From Daldinia sp. FL1419 (Eukaryota; Ascomycota; Sordariomycetes; Xylariales; Hypoxylaceae): a stretch of DNA of 64,000 bases. The first letter of the stretch is position 1. The number at the start of each line of letters is the position of its first letter. Shown in pieces: positions 1 through 11,225 of this stretch. The stretch lies in contig MU623358.1 of assembly GCA_025201765.1 (NCBI GenBank), positions 186,001 to 250,000 of the forward strand. The letters run 5' to 3'. Below the pieces are notes generated by a model that saw only the letters and a list, made by a program, of their open reading frames with translations, was not told where the DNA came from and did not search any database. A program made the translations under genes and the position numbers.

Positions 1-60
1 AGGTCCGCCAACTCCACCCAAATTCTGTGATACCAGAATTGCGTAATATTACTAGATACT

Positions 61-1653
61 TTACTGATTTGAAAGTGCATTTAGAGTCTTCTTAAAAACT
101 ATGATTTTCACCTCCGAGTTAATTTGAAGATACAACAGATAGGCGCATAATATCCCTAGTACCGGAGATGCCCAAGTAGCTACTAGGTGATGCCAGGGAC
201 ACTTTTCCGTAATTTTGATAGTACGCACTTCTGTTACTAACGTAGGCTGCGTAACACTTTCTGTGTCTAATGTCTCCGATACCTTTTCCGGAACTGAGTG
301 GCCTTCTTCTAGTGAACTTATTATGGGTGCTGTTTCGTTTCCATCGTCAATTTCCCGGGTTTCCTTTCTTTCGGCTGTAAAGGTGCCGAACCACTCGTGT
401 TTTAGCACCTGAGATGCATCTAATCTCTCTTTTGGATCATATACAAATAGTTTCGCAAGAAGTTCACTGAAAATGAGAATCTCGTTCATCGGTATATTCG
501 ATAGCCCGAGCGGAATGTGCATCGGATGCTTGAATTCGGTTAGGGACGCTTCAAATTCCTCGTGTGGATTTTGCGGCTCTGTTAATGACCCCGTAACCGG
601 TTCTCCCTCTTTATAATCCGGCGGCTGTTCATCCGGATAGCCGTCTTCGCCATGTAGCATCTTTACGGCAGCCGGGCCGTAAACAGATGGGACAGGTCCG
701 ATGTATCGCTCCATACGTCTAATAATATTTCATATGTTTCCAGAAAGTGGGCCAATGTGAGCTTCTAGTAGGGTATAGGCTAGAGACTAAAGATCATTTG
801 TTATGCCCGTCTGCTTGTCAAATAACCATTCGGGGCCGGCATATTTGGGGGGAATGTTCAATTCCTCAGGGGGGTTGTTAGTTTCGTAAGCCTCGCCAAA
901 GCCGACGATAGTAATATCATCCGATACCATATGCGAAAGATGTCTGTCTTTGAAACTGAATGGTAGATATGCATACTTTGGCGCGTGTGGGCTTCGCTTA
1001 TCGCCATCAAGGAGTTGTCCTCCAAGTGGCTTCCCAAGAAGAGCTTGCATCTCTTTATAACCAATCTGATCAAGACAGCCGGGTTTCAACTTCATCAATA
1101 TATTATCCGGCCGAAAGTCACCATGGCAAATCCCTTTGCTATGCAAGAAAGAAAGAGCCTTAGTGAGCTGGTAGCCGATTTTCTTCCGTGTATCGAAGTC
1201 TTCTCCTATTTTATCCTCCCATGCAGGGAAACTTGGTCCGGCAACAGGTAATACAGAGCATAAGTGTTGGCCATTAGGAGATTTGATAAAGAAAGTTTGC
1301 GAGGCCATCATGATGTGATTTTCATCGAGCTCGTCAGTTTCTTGAGACCGGTCTTTGATGAGACGGATGGCTCTCAAGTCCCCGCAGTTATCCGATGAAT
1401 GGCTTGCTGAATTAATTTTGAGCGCGATCCATTTCTCTTCTTGGAGGTCCCAGCAAAACCAAACTGTAGCGATGCCGCCGTTCCCAAGCTTGTGTACGAC
1501 CTTGAACCTATCGATTATGATCTCGCCAACGTCTAGCGGGTAAAATCCCCCAGGCCGGTACCATTCGACGTCCTCAATGTTCTCCGCTATTGAAAGAGAT
1601 TTATATTTTCCAGTGAACGAAGCGCCAGAGCTTGAACTGGTATCAGTCGACAT
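61..1653 (-). pseudogene. SRPK-like protein kinase, reading frame with two in-frame stop codons
   Basis: One uninterrupted frame of 531 codons reads as a fungal SRPK-like serine/threonine kinase, except for TAG at 787-789 (codon 289) and TGA at 730-732 (codon 308). Before the first stop it has a glycine loop (KLGNGGIATVW), the lysine of IALKI and a catalytic loop HGDFRPDN. After it come the C-lobe (from SLAYTLLE through YDPKERLDASQVLKHEWF), an acidic linker, and near the C-terminus a hydrophobic stretch (ASPVLGILCAYLLYLQI) that could be a membrane anchor. The TAG falls inside the conserved 'sDlWsLa' motif, exactly where tryptophan is expected. No plausible intron removes both stops, because the sequence between them is conserved kinase. 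The DFG aspartate is replaced by glycine (IVGFGEAY). It is either a young pseudogene or a gene read only after mRNA editing or readthrough. The family call is firm; expression state is unknown. Confidence 0.85.
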
Positions 1654-2443
1654 GATGGCGTTTGAAGTTATGGAAAGAGATAAGGGAAACTGTAGAGTAG
1701 GCTATTTTGCTATCCACCTAGTTATTACACTCTCATTATCCTATGCTTGAGCACTCACAGGTCGTTAAATATTCAAGGCTTATTTTTTGTTACCTAGGTG
1801 CTCAGTGTCTTTATCCTAAAGGTTTTCCGGGGATCTTAACTGAGAGAACAAAGACTAAGAGCGCACGGCTTTGTCAATTTGAATACAGGTGAATTATGGT
1901 CAACAAAAATCTTGTCAATGTCTTCATAGTTGTTCCAGATGGAAATGCAGCGTTACTAGACCCTGTTCCCCGGCTCGTTGGTATGACGGTAGGAGTAGGA
2001 CGGTTTATAGAATGACGTGTCGTGAAGTACCTTGCACATAGAGTCATAGTGGCCTAGATGGATCCCGAAGCTAAGAAATATATACCATGAGATGAAGATG
2101 AGGAAGATGGGAAAGATGGGATTGAAAAGGGGTTTGGTAAATTGTTAAAATAGTAAAATACGGGATATTGCCTGGCTGTTTAAAACGTACCTACACTAAC
2201 CATTTTGCACTAAGGTTACAGTATTGTACTTTTTATACATTGTTATCGATAACAGATTTATTTCCAATCGCTCGTTGTTTTTTCAACTTGGAAGACATCG
2301 AGTTTTACTGAGCTTCAACAAACAGCGACCGTACAACCAAATAGTACTGTGATGGGTTTATAAAAAAAAAAAAAACTTAAATTAAATTTTTTTTAACATA
2401 TATACACCCACCATCAGGGTCTCATCCTTGGGAAATCAAAATC
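1654..2443. other. Intergenic region between divergent kinase and PET117
   Basis: No gene is seen. It holds the 5' flanks of two divergent genes. A/T homopolymer runs lie at about 2360-2393, just before PET117, as is common in fungal promoters. Confidence 0.6.
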
Positions 2444-2766
2444 ATGTCGCGCGCCTCCAAACTCACGTTGGCCGGTACTTCGCTCTTCGCCGTTGGTACG
2501 GTTATCATGGTACATTTCCAGCAGAAGGTGGAGAAGGAGGTACGGAAATCATCGAGTGAGCTGCATCATACATGATATATGAGCTCACCAAGTATCTATA
2601 GGCGATGCATCAAGGCGTTCTGCGTGATATGGAACAGCAGAGGATCAAAAAGGAACGACAACTCGACTTTGATATGCAAAAGGCGCTGGAAGAAGAGTAT
2701 AAGAAGGGCCAGACTGTCCGTGATACTACGGAAGAGATGCCAGCTAAACCATTACCCGACCGGTAG
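2444..2766 (+). CDS. PET117: Cytochrome c oxidase assembly protein Pet117
   Basis: Two exons, 2444-2539 and 2602-2766, joined across a 62-nt intron (gtacgg..ctatag), give 86 residues, the usual size for Pet117. The protein starts MSRASKLTLAGTSLFAVGTV, a short hydrophobic N-terminal segment typical of this mitochondrial inner-membrane-associated family. A highly charged helix follows (DMEQQRIKKERQLDFDMQ) and it ends KPLPDR. Pet117 acts in mitochondrial cytochrome c oxidase biogenesis, in the heme A/Cox15 branch. The intron is phase 0 after VEKE. The downstream open frame at 2579-3001 overlaps it in another frame and is not coding. Start choice: the first ATG gives the conserved N-terminus. Confidence 0.9.
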
Positions 2767-3701
2767 CGGTATGTTCGCATTTGATCGCAACCCAAGTCTA
2801 TCCTCTACTACGTCGCATCATGACGGGCGGCTTGCTAATTTCATTGCCGTCTTGCTCGATCAAACTTTTAGCTTCTATCCGCTTACCCGGAGGTATTCCA
2901 TTGTTATGAAACCGGTATTCTCATTAGGTATGTGGAAACGGGAAGAAGTCTTGTTGCTACGATTGACGCCAGAAGCTGAGTACATTCTGCTGACACGTTA
3001 AGCGATACACAAAGAATCCAGTCTCAGTGTTCTGGTCACCGATACAAACAACTCTCCTCTTCAACTACATAGCCCCAAGAGGCGACCTAATAGCTTGAAA
3101 GTCTTAGCTGGTAGGAACTCAAATGAGCGTCCGTTGCGGCAGTCTCACATACTTAACATATCAATGTACTAAATACCAAAAAATACATACCTACCTATAT
3201 TTCATAACAGTACGACCAGTAGTAGTCTACATGCGTCGCCAGTGTCATATATATCATATTCTAATTGTATTACCAGCGCGTGCGCAGTGCGTCGATTTGA
3301 AATTTCGTATGCTCAGAACCAGCTGAAGTTCGGATATGGTACAATGAAAAGCATCAGTTACCCGCGACCAATAGGAGGGATGCCAACTTACCATGGCTCT
3401 CGGACCTGGCCACCCACTAGGTTAGGCTATTGGATGGGGTAAGAAACTGACATCTATCACCTCTTAACCTCGCCGAGTTCATAACTTGACGTTCGTCGCT
3501 CTTCGCATATATAATAATTTAACCTTAGTTGATTCCAGGAAAATAAGTTCATATACATGATTTCGTACATCATAGCACTATTAACAGAACATACAAGAAA
3601 AGTATACGAATATACACATAATCTTAACATACAAATCGCTCCGGGTCGTCTTTCACTACTCCCGGCTGATTATCCCACCGGTCAATCGTGAATTGCATAC
3701 A
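2767..3701. other. Gene-free stretch between PET117 and the transporter
   Basis: It contains the 3' flanks of two convergent genes. The open frames at 3123-3442 show no domain, no codon conservation and no sensible splice context. Nothing else is seen. Confidence 0.6.
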
Positions 3702-5963
3702 TTAAACTTTGATTTTCATACTCGAAATCGCGATCTGGTCATGATAACTATCCAATACGGCCCCTTCGACGTGTTCTGCAAATACGTCTACATCGGTCGA
3801 CGCGAACTTCCTTGCGCTCACCTTTTTCTCGAATAGAAGGTCTAGTTCTGCAAACGTGCGACCAGCTGGTTCAGGTACTCGGAAATAAGTATAGATGAAG
3901 CAGAGGAAGCATGACCCGGCCTACGAAGACGCGTCATTAGTAGACAGGAACAAGATAGCCACTTAACACGCGCGAGGAACCACTTACCCAGAAAAAGCCG
4001 GCGTAATTACCCCAGTCCCATGCCGAGGGGTTTAACATGTATGGCGTCAAAACACCGCAGATGATACTAACAATATTACTATAAATTGGTTAGCATGGAT
4101 GTCTTGGCGGATTCGACCGGGTGATGAAGGCCTTACTAGAGGATACGGCCGAGTACCACTGTCTTGATTTGGAGACGTCTCGTCGAAATCTCCGCTACAA
4201 GAGAGTAACATACGGTGCCGACAGTTAGTTGATAGCACAACGCCCATACGAGCATGATGCTTCCTGTCGCAAGCGACGCGGCGTTCTTATCGGGAGCTAG
4301 CCCGAGGAACCCGAGGATGAGAAGCATGGTAAAAAGACCAGCAAGACCATATAGGTATAGTGTTCTTCGTGTAGCGTTAACATCTCATATAGTTGACACG
4401 TGCAATATCGGCTTACCTGCGTCCTATTCCCAAGGTGATGAGCGTCCAGGCACCAAAGACACCAGCGCAATTGATGGCGTATTGACCCATGGCAAACGAG
4501 TATGCTTTATCATTATCAAGGCCGGCTTGCTGTAGGAAATACGTCGAGTAGTTGGAGAATGAGTTTCCGCTTAGGTTCTGGATCGCCCAGCACATGCACA
4601 CAATCTACCGCAGTTAGTATTACGAAAACGGATATAAATATAGGGACACCGAACGTACTTCTGTGCGGCGTAAGTCGACACCCTTGAAACAGTCTAGATA
4701 ACTGGCTCCTTTGGTTATCTATGCTTAATCGTTAACAATGAGTACGAATGCTTGGAGGGAGATGATACAACCTTGTGCTCTAATGCCGAAGTATGGACCA
4801 TCATGGCAACCGTCTCGTCCACATCGAAGTCGGTTTCCCGATCCAGGCTAGTTAAGCGGAGGAGAGAATGCTTGGCATCTTCAACCCTCCCCTTTCGTAC
4901 GAGCCACCAAGGGGATTCGGGCGCAAAGCAGATTCCGATTATGAGAGGTAACGGCCACATCCATTGGAGTGCATAGGGCTATCCACGATGGTCAGAGATT
5001 TTTACCACAAGACGAATAAAGATTGGAGCTTACTATACGATATGCCCACTCGTCAGTACGCCAGAGGTTGCCCATAATAACACCGATACCAATCATCTGG
5101 CCGATACCCCAGCAGAAGTTGATATAAGTCGTCAGGTAGCCCCGTAAGGCTACGGGACAAACTTCTGAGGCATAGGTAATAGTCAAGGTTTGGAAGACGC
5201 CCCATGGGATTCCACACAAGATCTCAGCTACCTGAAGGTGCACGACAGATTGCGCTGTGAAGAAGATGGCGGTAAACGCGATGACGAGTACCAGACAAGA
5301 GATGACCGTGTACCGGTATCCGAATCTTTCGGAGACCCAGCCGTTTATCAACAAGCCAATGATTTCACCCTGCAAGAATTAGCGTTAAGACGATTGCTGC
5401 TTATTAAACTGACGACGAGGGTTTTGAAACAGCCTACTCATCGAGACGCCAGGTGCAAATGCGAACACCGCTAATGGTAGCCAATTATGCTATATACCTA
5501 GATTTGGACTCACAAAAAAAGGGGAGAGAGAGAGAGAGAGAGAGAGAATTCTAACCCGAAACACACCGAAGCGCGTCATGGACTAACTTACCACCACTGC
5601 ACCGTTGCTCAGACCAGCTTGCCACGACGCCGGAACCTGATAGGAGGTGTTGCCTTCCGAGTCGGTGACTTGGACACCGTACTTCTGGTTAAACTGCGGG
5701 AAGGCATAAAAGTTATTGACTAGGGAAATATCGTAACCTTCCATAACGATGCAGGTTGAGATGAGGATGGACCACGCGATGGCCTTGGGATAAAGACGAA
5801 GACCTTGTAATAAAGTCATATCGTGTTCCTTCCGAGTCGCGAGCTTCGCATTCCGGATCACGTCGCCCATGGTCTCGTGCTCTTCTTTCGACGGCGTCAC
5901 AGCTGGCACCGGGGCCGTTTCGATAGCATCGTCGACAACGCTTTTTGCCGAGCCCGAGGCCAT
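3702..5963 (-). CDS. MFS sugar transporter, alpha-glucoside permease type
   Basis: Eight exons (5592-5963, 5034-5369, 4772-4978, 4659-4718, 4417-4604, 4137-4364, 3988-4078, 3702-3920) keep one frame and give 566 residues. The order is a hydrophilic N-terminus, first membrane segment with MEGYDISLVNNFYAFPQF, ASWQAGLSNGAVVGEIIGLL, the SERFGYRYT loop, the PESPWWLVRKGR sugar-transporter signature, YLDCFKGVDLRRTE, a second bundle with NSFSNYSTYFLQQAG, and PEPAGRTFAELDLLFE near the end. These match fungal proton-coupled maltose/alpha-glucoside permeases in the plasma membrane. All splice sites are GT..AG; the 59-nt intron 4605-4658 carries a clear ACTAAC-type branch site. The first intron (5370-5591) is unusually long and contains a GA/CT microsatellite. 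Substrate is inferred from family resemblance only. Confidence 0.9.
5523..5548. repeat. (GA)n microsatellite inside transporter intron 1
   Basis: A run of about 13 GA units lies within the first intron of the transporter gene. On the coding strand it is a CT tract followed by C and T runs. Confidence 0.9.
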
Positions 5964-6715
5964 GGCTACGATGTGTAAATTTTTCTTTGGCTTCCACCGT
6001 TAGATGGGAGATTTAATTAACTGATATGAAGTCGACTTATGTCCGTTACCGAGATATATAATATGCTGCACGACAGTGCGAAACGGTGTTATCGTCTTGA
6101 CTGGACTTCCTTGTCTTTTTTTTTTTTTTTCCCTTTTTTTCCCTTTTTTTTCCCTTTTTTTAATCTTAGGGAAAAATATAAACAAAAGAATATTCTACCT
6201 AGCTAGCCCATATAATAACTTCCAAACTTTAACAATAGTCGGGAAAGTAGCGCGCTAGGAATACCGAGGCAGCTTGCCATACTCCATAAACAGTTTAGTC
6301 TAGTCGTATTTTTCCCTTTTTTCGATCCGCTCTTACCTAACGGTGGAGAGGAAAAGTTGCGGGGAAGGAGTACCTACCAACCTACGTGTACTTGGAAATT
6401 CTGGAATCCGCTTGATCGAAACAACCCCTGACTGATTTTTTAAGTTTAGTTTCTTGCCTTTTGGGTACATAAAGCTAGGTGAGCATGCTAGGATCATCGT
6501 TGGAGATTCGTTGGTTCATTGGTTCGTCGGTTCCCCCGTCAAGACTGGCCAGACTGCTTTAACTCAATGGTCAGCTTTAGCTCTTATTCCTGGATTCCTG
6601 GCCGTTGTATCGCATGCGGGATATATTATTATTATAGTAGTATTATTATTATAGTACATATAATAATGCAGGCCGAGTTATAAATTATAACGCACCTACA
6701 TACATAGGTATCACG
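5964..6715. other. Transporter upstream region
   Basis: No gene is seen. It contains T-rich tracts interrupted by CCC at 6117-6162, and AT-rich trinucleotide stretches near 6626-6650. The short open frames here are low-complexity. Confidence 0.55.
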
Positions 6716-6975
6716 ACTCCATCCGTCTATCCATCCGTCTATCCACATCCGTGGAAGTATCTACTAATGTACCTCATATAAAGGTGCTACACGAACGAGG
6801 CCTCGTGGGGGGGGGGCCGCGCCCGCCCGCCGCGCGGAGGCGGGGGGGGGGGGGGGGGCGGGGGGGGGGGGGTNNNNNNNNNNACTCCATCCGTATATCC
6901 ATCCTTCAATCCACATCCGTGTAATTATATAATAATTTACCTAATATAATGGTGCTACACTAACGTGGCCTCGTG
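6716..6975. repeat. Pair of 92-base direct copies flanking the assembly gap
   Basis: 6716-6807 and 6884-6975 align end to end without indels. Most of the differences are transversions (mainly G to T and C to A, left to right). The left copy runs into a poly-G tract and the right copy into a poly-C tract. This looks like one locus read twice across a hard-to-sequence homopolymer, not a biological repeat. Confidence 0.8.
6874..6883. other. Assembly gap (10 N)
   Basis: Ten undetermined bases follow a long G-rich tract (about 6807-6873). The true gap length is unknown. Confidence 1.
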
Positions 6976-7537
6976 CCCCCCCCCCCCCCCCCCGTTTAGG
7001 TCCGTTATTCGGGAGGCGGTCCAATGGCGAAATGCTTGGTCGGCCAATTGGGTCTGGACTTCGGTGTCCCATGAACCGGGTCAGTTTGCGCTACTTTAGG
7101 ACATCCACGTCTCCCGCTCGGCGGTTTTGCCCGTCTTTATCAGATGATCCTCTCGCAACTAGGGCCTTTGGATATATTCATCGGTAACGTTGACCGAGTT
7201 ATACCGAGTGAACATAGAAAGTCGTAGAAGCGACGACGTTGCGAATGCCCTCACCAGAGCAGATCGAGTTGCTCGCTACACCATGGTACGATTTCCTCAT
7301 CCGCTTACTCCGTAAGAGTCGCTTAGAACACGCCGAGACCGGTGCTCACATCTAGCCGACTAATTTTTATTGCTGTTCACTATCCACTTATATCTCCATC
7401 TTGGGGTTGGCCAATTGCTGACATGGACTTGGCGAGTTAGCGTCACATGTCGTGAATATCATCTAAAATGCAAGTTACCGTAGAGTTACTTCTTATATTT
7501 CCAAGATAACCGAGCTAATCGTATTGGACGAGTAGGC

Positions 7538-9540
7538 GATCGTTCCGTTCCAAGATGTGGTCGCTGCGTCCGAGCAGGTCGAGAATGTAAACTGGGCTTC
7601 AAATTTAAGCCCAGTAAAGGTACGTCGGATGAAAATATCGACTGTTGCAACTCGGGTCTAATTGTGGTAGCAGACACATTCAAAAGAAACCAAAGATGGC
7701 TTAAGCCGCCGGAAAAGTGTAAGCCTGGAACCTCACATCCAAGGGTACTATTGGCTCACTCCCAATAGTAATTTATATCGACGAAAGACGGGGAGTAGCT
7801 ATAGGAAGTTCACAGGAGGATATCTCTCGATATGAGTTTCGCACCGATGAGGATCATAATTGGACTCAGGAATCGGCGTCCTCAAGCGTCACGCCTCCGG
7901 GTATTCCCCTTTCAACAGGGCACAGCCGAGAAGGAGGTCAACCAATAGACGTGCTTCCAGTGCAAAATCTATCAAGAAACAACGACGGATTTCCAGCTGA
8001 AAGTATATCCACTGCGGAACTTCATACTCGAAGGCATATCCTAGGATCTAAATCTACTAGTTCTTATGATTTACCATCCGAGAATATAGAGAACACACGC
8101 GTACCCCTCGGCGGTGGTATTGTAACGTCTAGTTTCCGCGCCGCCTCGAGCCTACCACTCAAGGACCGGACGGAAGCACTGCTATTTCGGCATTATATCC
8201 AAAAGCTAGCGATTTGTGTAAGCCACATCCTACATGTAACAATAGCCATTCCCGGGCAAACTCCTAACTGAAGTAGTTGGACTTGTGCGATCCACATCGA
8301 CATTTTGAACTAGTCGTTCCAGAGCGTGCTGCTGATTGTTATACTCTTTTGAACGCAATCTTTGCCATAGCTGCGAGGCATCTAAGCCATACGACAGGTT
8401 TTGACCCCCTCGCTTCAAATAGATATCACGACGAGTGCTTGAAGTATCTGATCCCAATGCTAAACCACGCTTCGACGGTGTCAGACGAGAACATGTTCGC
8501 AGCGACAATTATCCTGCGTATGCTCGAGGAGATGGATGGTAAGATAAGACGGGTTAAAGACACTTTGGGAGCAATTGGCTAACAGTCGAACAGTTCCGAC
8601 GACGGGTCAGGATACTTATAGTCATCTTTTAGGCATCCACGCCTTCGTTAACGTCGGCGATCAAGTTTTGGGCCCAGGAAGTCTAAGCGCAGCTTCGTTC
8701 TGGGTAGGCCTGCGACAGGAAATATACATCGCGGTCATTACGCAGCAACCCGTAAAGGTATCTCTAGACCATTTTATTGTAGATCGATCGTTTGAATTAG
8801 CCGACGACTACACGTGGTCAAATCGGGCGATTGTGCTTCTTGCCGATGTCCTCAATCTTTGCTTCGGGAATAACTCGTTGACGACCGGTCATTGGAGTGC
8901 TCTAGACGAGGCATGCCACAAGTGGTCTAACTGTCGACCCCCATCCTTCAATCCGTTCTTCTACCGAGAACGTACGGAATCCTCGGCTTTTCCGGAAATT
9001 TGGCACGGGTCAGGCTGTCATGGTACGTAATAAATTCTCGTTAGATACTACGAGAATGATATAGAAGCTAATTCCTCAGTCATCGGGATTCAACACCATA
9101 TCCTCGCGCAGCTATTCTTGACGCAGTTTGATCCCTCGATACCCAAAGTAGGCACAAACCGCCGGGCGGCAGTTAAGCAGATGATGGTAAGTTCCCCTAT
9201 ACGATCGGGAAACACTCCCGCGTATGCTTATGCGAAGATAGCATCGGATTGAGAACCTTGTAAGGGAGCTTTGTGGCATCGGAGTGTGCAACCAATGGAC
9301 ACCACCAGGAATGTTTACTGCCTGCATGGGCATCGCTATGTGTACGAAGAAACCTAATCCATCGGCGATAAAAACCAGCTAATACGGATTATAGTTGGCG
9401 ACCAATTTGGCGAACGATCCGACCAGGAAGCTTTAATGGACATTCTAAGAAAGACAGAGGCGGACCACGCTCGCCCGACTGCGTCAATACAGCAACAATT
9501 GATGAAAGCGTGGGGCTGGATGCCGGAAAATGACGAATGA
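7538..9540 (+). CDS. Zn2Cys6 transcription factor with fungal-specific TF domain; 5' end unresolved
   Basis: The trusted part begins with the second half of a binuclear zinc cluster (RSVPRCGRCVRAGREC, Cys codons from 7556). Introns at 7620-7673, 7719-7768, 8218-8276, 8539-8593, 9023-9079, 9187-9241 and 9342-9394 keep one frame to TGA at 9538-9540. The middle has a long linker; the C-terminal regulatory domain carries LDLCDPHRHFELVVPE, LLNAIFAIAARHL and HHILAQLFLTQFDPS, typical of fungal Zn2Cys6 regulators of the acr-2-like type. Upstream, a TCREYHLKC remnant at about 7457-7483 could be the first half of the zinc cluster, but its first cysteine is serine and I found no frame-preserving splice to the next exon. 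The DNA-binding domain may be broken, or the first exon misread. The regulatory target is unknown. Confidence 0.75.
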
Positions 9541-10221
9541 AATAATTATCAGACCCAAGCAATCCCTTGTCAAGCGAAGACGTAGTATACGAGAAACCGA
9601 ACGGGGCTTAACCAAAAATAAAAGGGGGCGGGACGAAGAAGCGCTCAAGATCGTCTCAGATTACCAGACTTGGCCAGACCTATATGCCACGTTATTTAAC
9701 GTGGGGAAGGATGAGATCTATGGCTATAAATACCGAGAGGCGTTTAGATGGCGTTGGTATTTCCGAAAGTATTCTAAATGCTGCATAATGTATGAGCGCG
9801 AAAAAATGCAGAGCAGTGGGATGAAATAAAGTCACGTCTGGGGGTCGGGCAATTTTACCTTTTTCGCCAAAGAAAAGGTAGTTGGCTCGCGGATCTCGTT
9901 CCGTAAAGGAGGCGTACCTGAGACCCCCCTCGGGAGATCGTCGCCTACACTAGTCGACTCAGAATAGCCATCTTCGGCGATTTTCTCCTCATCCAGTGTG
10001 GGTTTTACATCAACCTTATGTGGGGGCCTTTTACCACTTACACGAAGCTTTGAGTATCGGGCAGTAGGTATATATATCGCTCAGAGACGACGACGCTTCG
10101 AGAAAATTCAGGATTTCTGTCCAAGCCGATCGATTGTTTGATTTCAATCATTTATCCACGTTCTACCGAATACCCCTTTTTGTTATTGATTATTATATAC
10201 CCCATCACAACATATAATATA
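9541..10221. other. Intergenic region before inositol oxygenase
   Basis: A 99-codon open frame at 9530-9829 overlaps the end of the transcription factor and shows no recognisable domain or splice context, so it is not called. The rest is promoter-side DNA of the inositol oxygenase gene. Confidence 0.5.
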
Positions 10222-11225
10222 ATGGCCCCAGGCATATTAGTCGACGACAACATCAGCCGAAACGGCCTTGACCTTGAGGAGACTTCAGATCACATCGACG
10301 CAGTCAACGTGCTAAAAGGCCATGGCCAAACCGAATTCGACGACAAGTCTCGATTTGATTCGGACAAAGACAAGACGCAGTTTAGGCAATACGAAGAAGC
10401 CTGCGATCGCGTCCAGAATTTCTATCGGGAGCAACACGCGAAGCAGACAGTAGCGTATAACCTCAAAGCACGCATCGCCTTCAAGACGCGACGGCGCGAG
10501 GAGATGACAGTGTGGCAAGCCATCGAGAAGCTTAACACGCTAATCGACGAATCGGACCCAGACACAAGCCTATCGCAGATCCAGCACTTGTTACAATCAG
10601 CCGAGGCAATCCGGCGAGACGGCAAGCCACGCTGGATGCAAGTCACCGGGTTGATCCACGACCTCGGTAAGTTGCTATACTTCTACGGCTCCGAGGGCCA
10701 ATGGGATGTCGTCGGCGACACGTTCCCCGTCGGCTGCGCTTTCGACAAGCGTATCATATATCCCGACACATTCGCCGCGAACCCGGATTCCCACGACGCT
10801 GTTTATAGTACCAAGTTTGGTATATATTCGCCTGGCTGCGGATTAGATAACGTCATGTTGTCGTGGGGCCATGACGAGTATTTATACCATGTAGTCAAGG
10901 ACCAGTCGACGCTCCCGCCCGAGGCTCTAGCTATGATTCGGTATCACTCGTTTTACCCTTGGCATAAGGTACACGCACCCTCTAGCCCTTTACTTCTTCC
11001 CAATCCTGCATAAGCCATCGTAAAACGTCAACTAACCCATAATAGGAAAACGCTTACCGCGAACTCATGGACGAACACGACGAGGACATGCTCCGCGCTG
11101 TACGAGCGTTCAACCCGTACGATCTATACAGCAAGAGCGACAAGGTCCCGGATGTAGAAGAGTTGAAGCCGTATTACTTGGAACTCATCGACGAGTTCTT
11201 CCCGCAGAAGGTTGTCAAGTGGTAA
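10222..11225 (+). CDS. MIOX: myo-inositol oxygenase
   Basis: Exons 10222-10968 and 11046-11225, separated by a 77-nt intron, give 308 residues, close to the family length of about 285-310. The enzyme splits myo-inositol with O2 to D-glucuronate in the cytosol, using a di-iron centre in an HD-domain fold. Iron-ligand motifs are visible: GLIHDLGK, SWGHDEYLYHV and RYHSFYPWH. Substrate-region motifs KPRWMQVTG and DTFPVGCAFD are present, and the protein ends FFPQKVVKW, the usual C-terminus. The start is the ATG giving MAPGILVDD; further in-frame codons upstream have no ATG. It is tail-to-tail with the dioxygenase gene, 363 bases apart. Confidence 0.95.

Noticed and set aside
2579..3001. 140-codon open frame downstream of and overlapping PET117
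   Set aside because: It overlaps PET117 exon 2 in another frame and has no recognisable domain.
6120..6165. Repeated CCCTTTTTTT units as a possible CRISPR-like or telomeric array
   Set aside because: No unique spacers and no telomere unit; a plain low-complexity tract.
9530..9829. 99-codon open frame after the transcription factor
   Set aside because: It overlaps the factor's stop, is rich in charged residues by chance, and shows no family or splice support.
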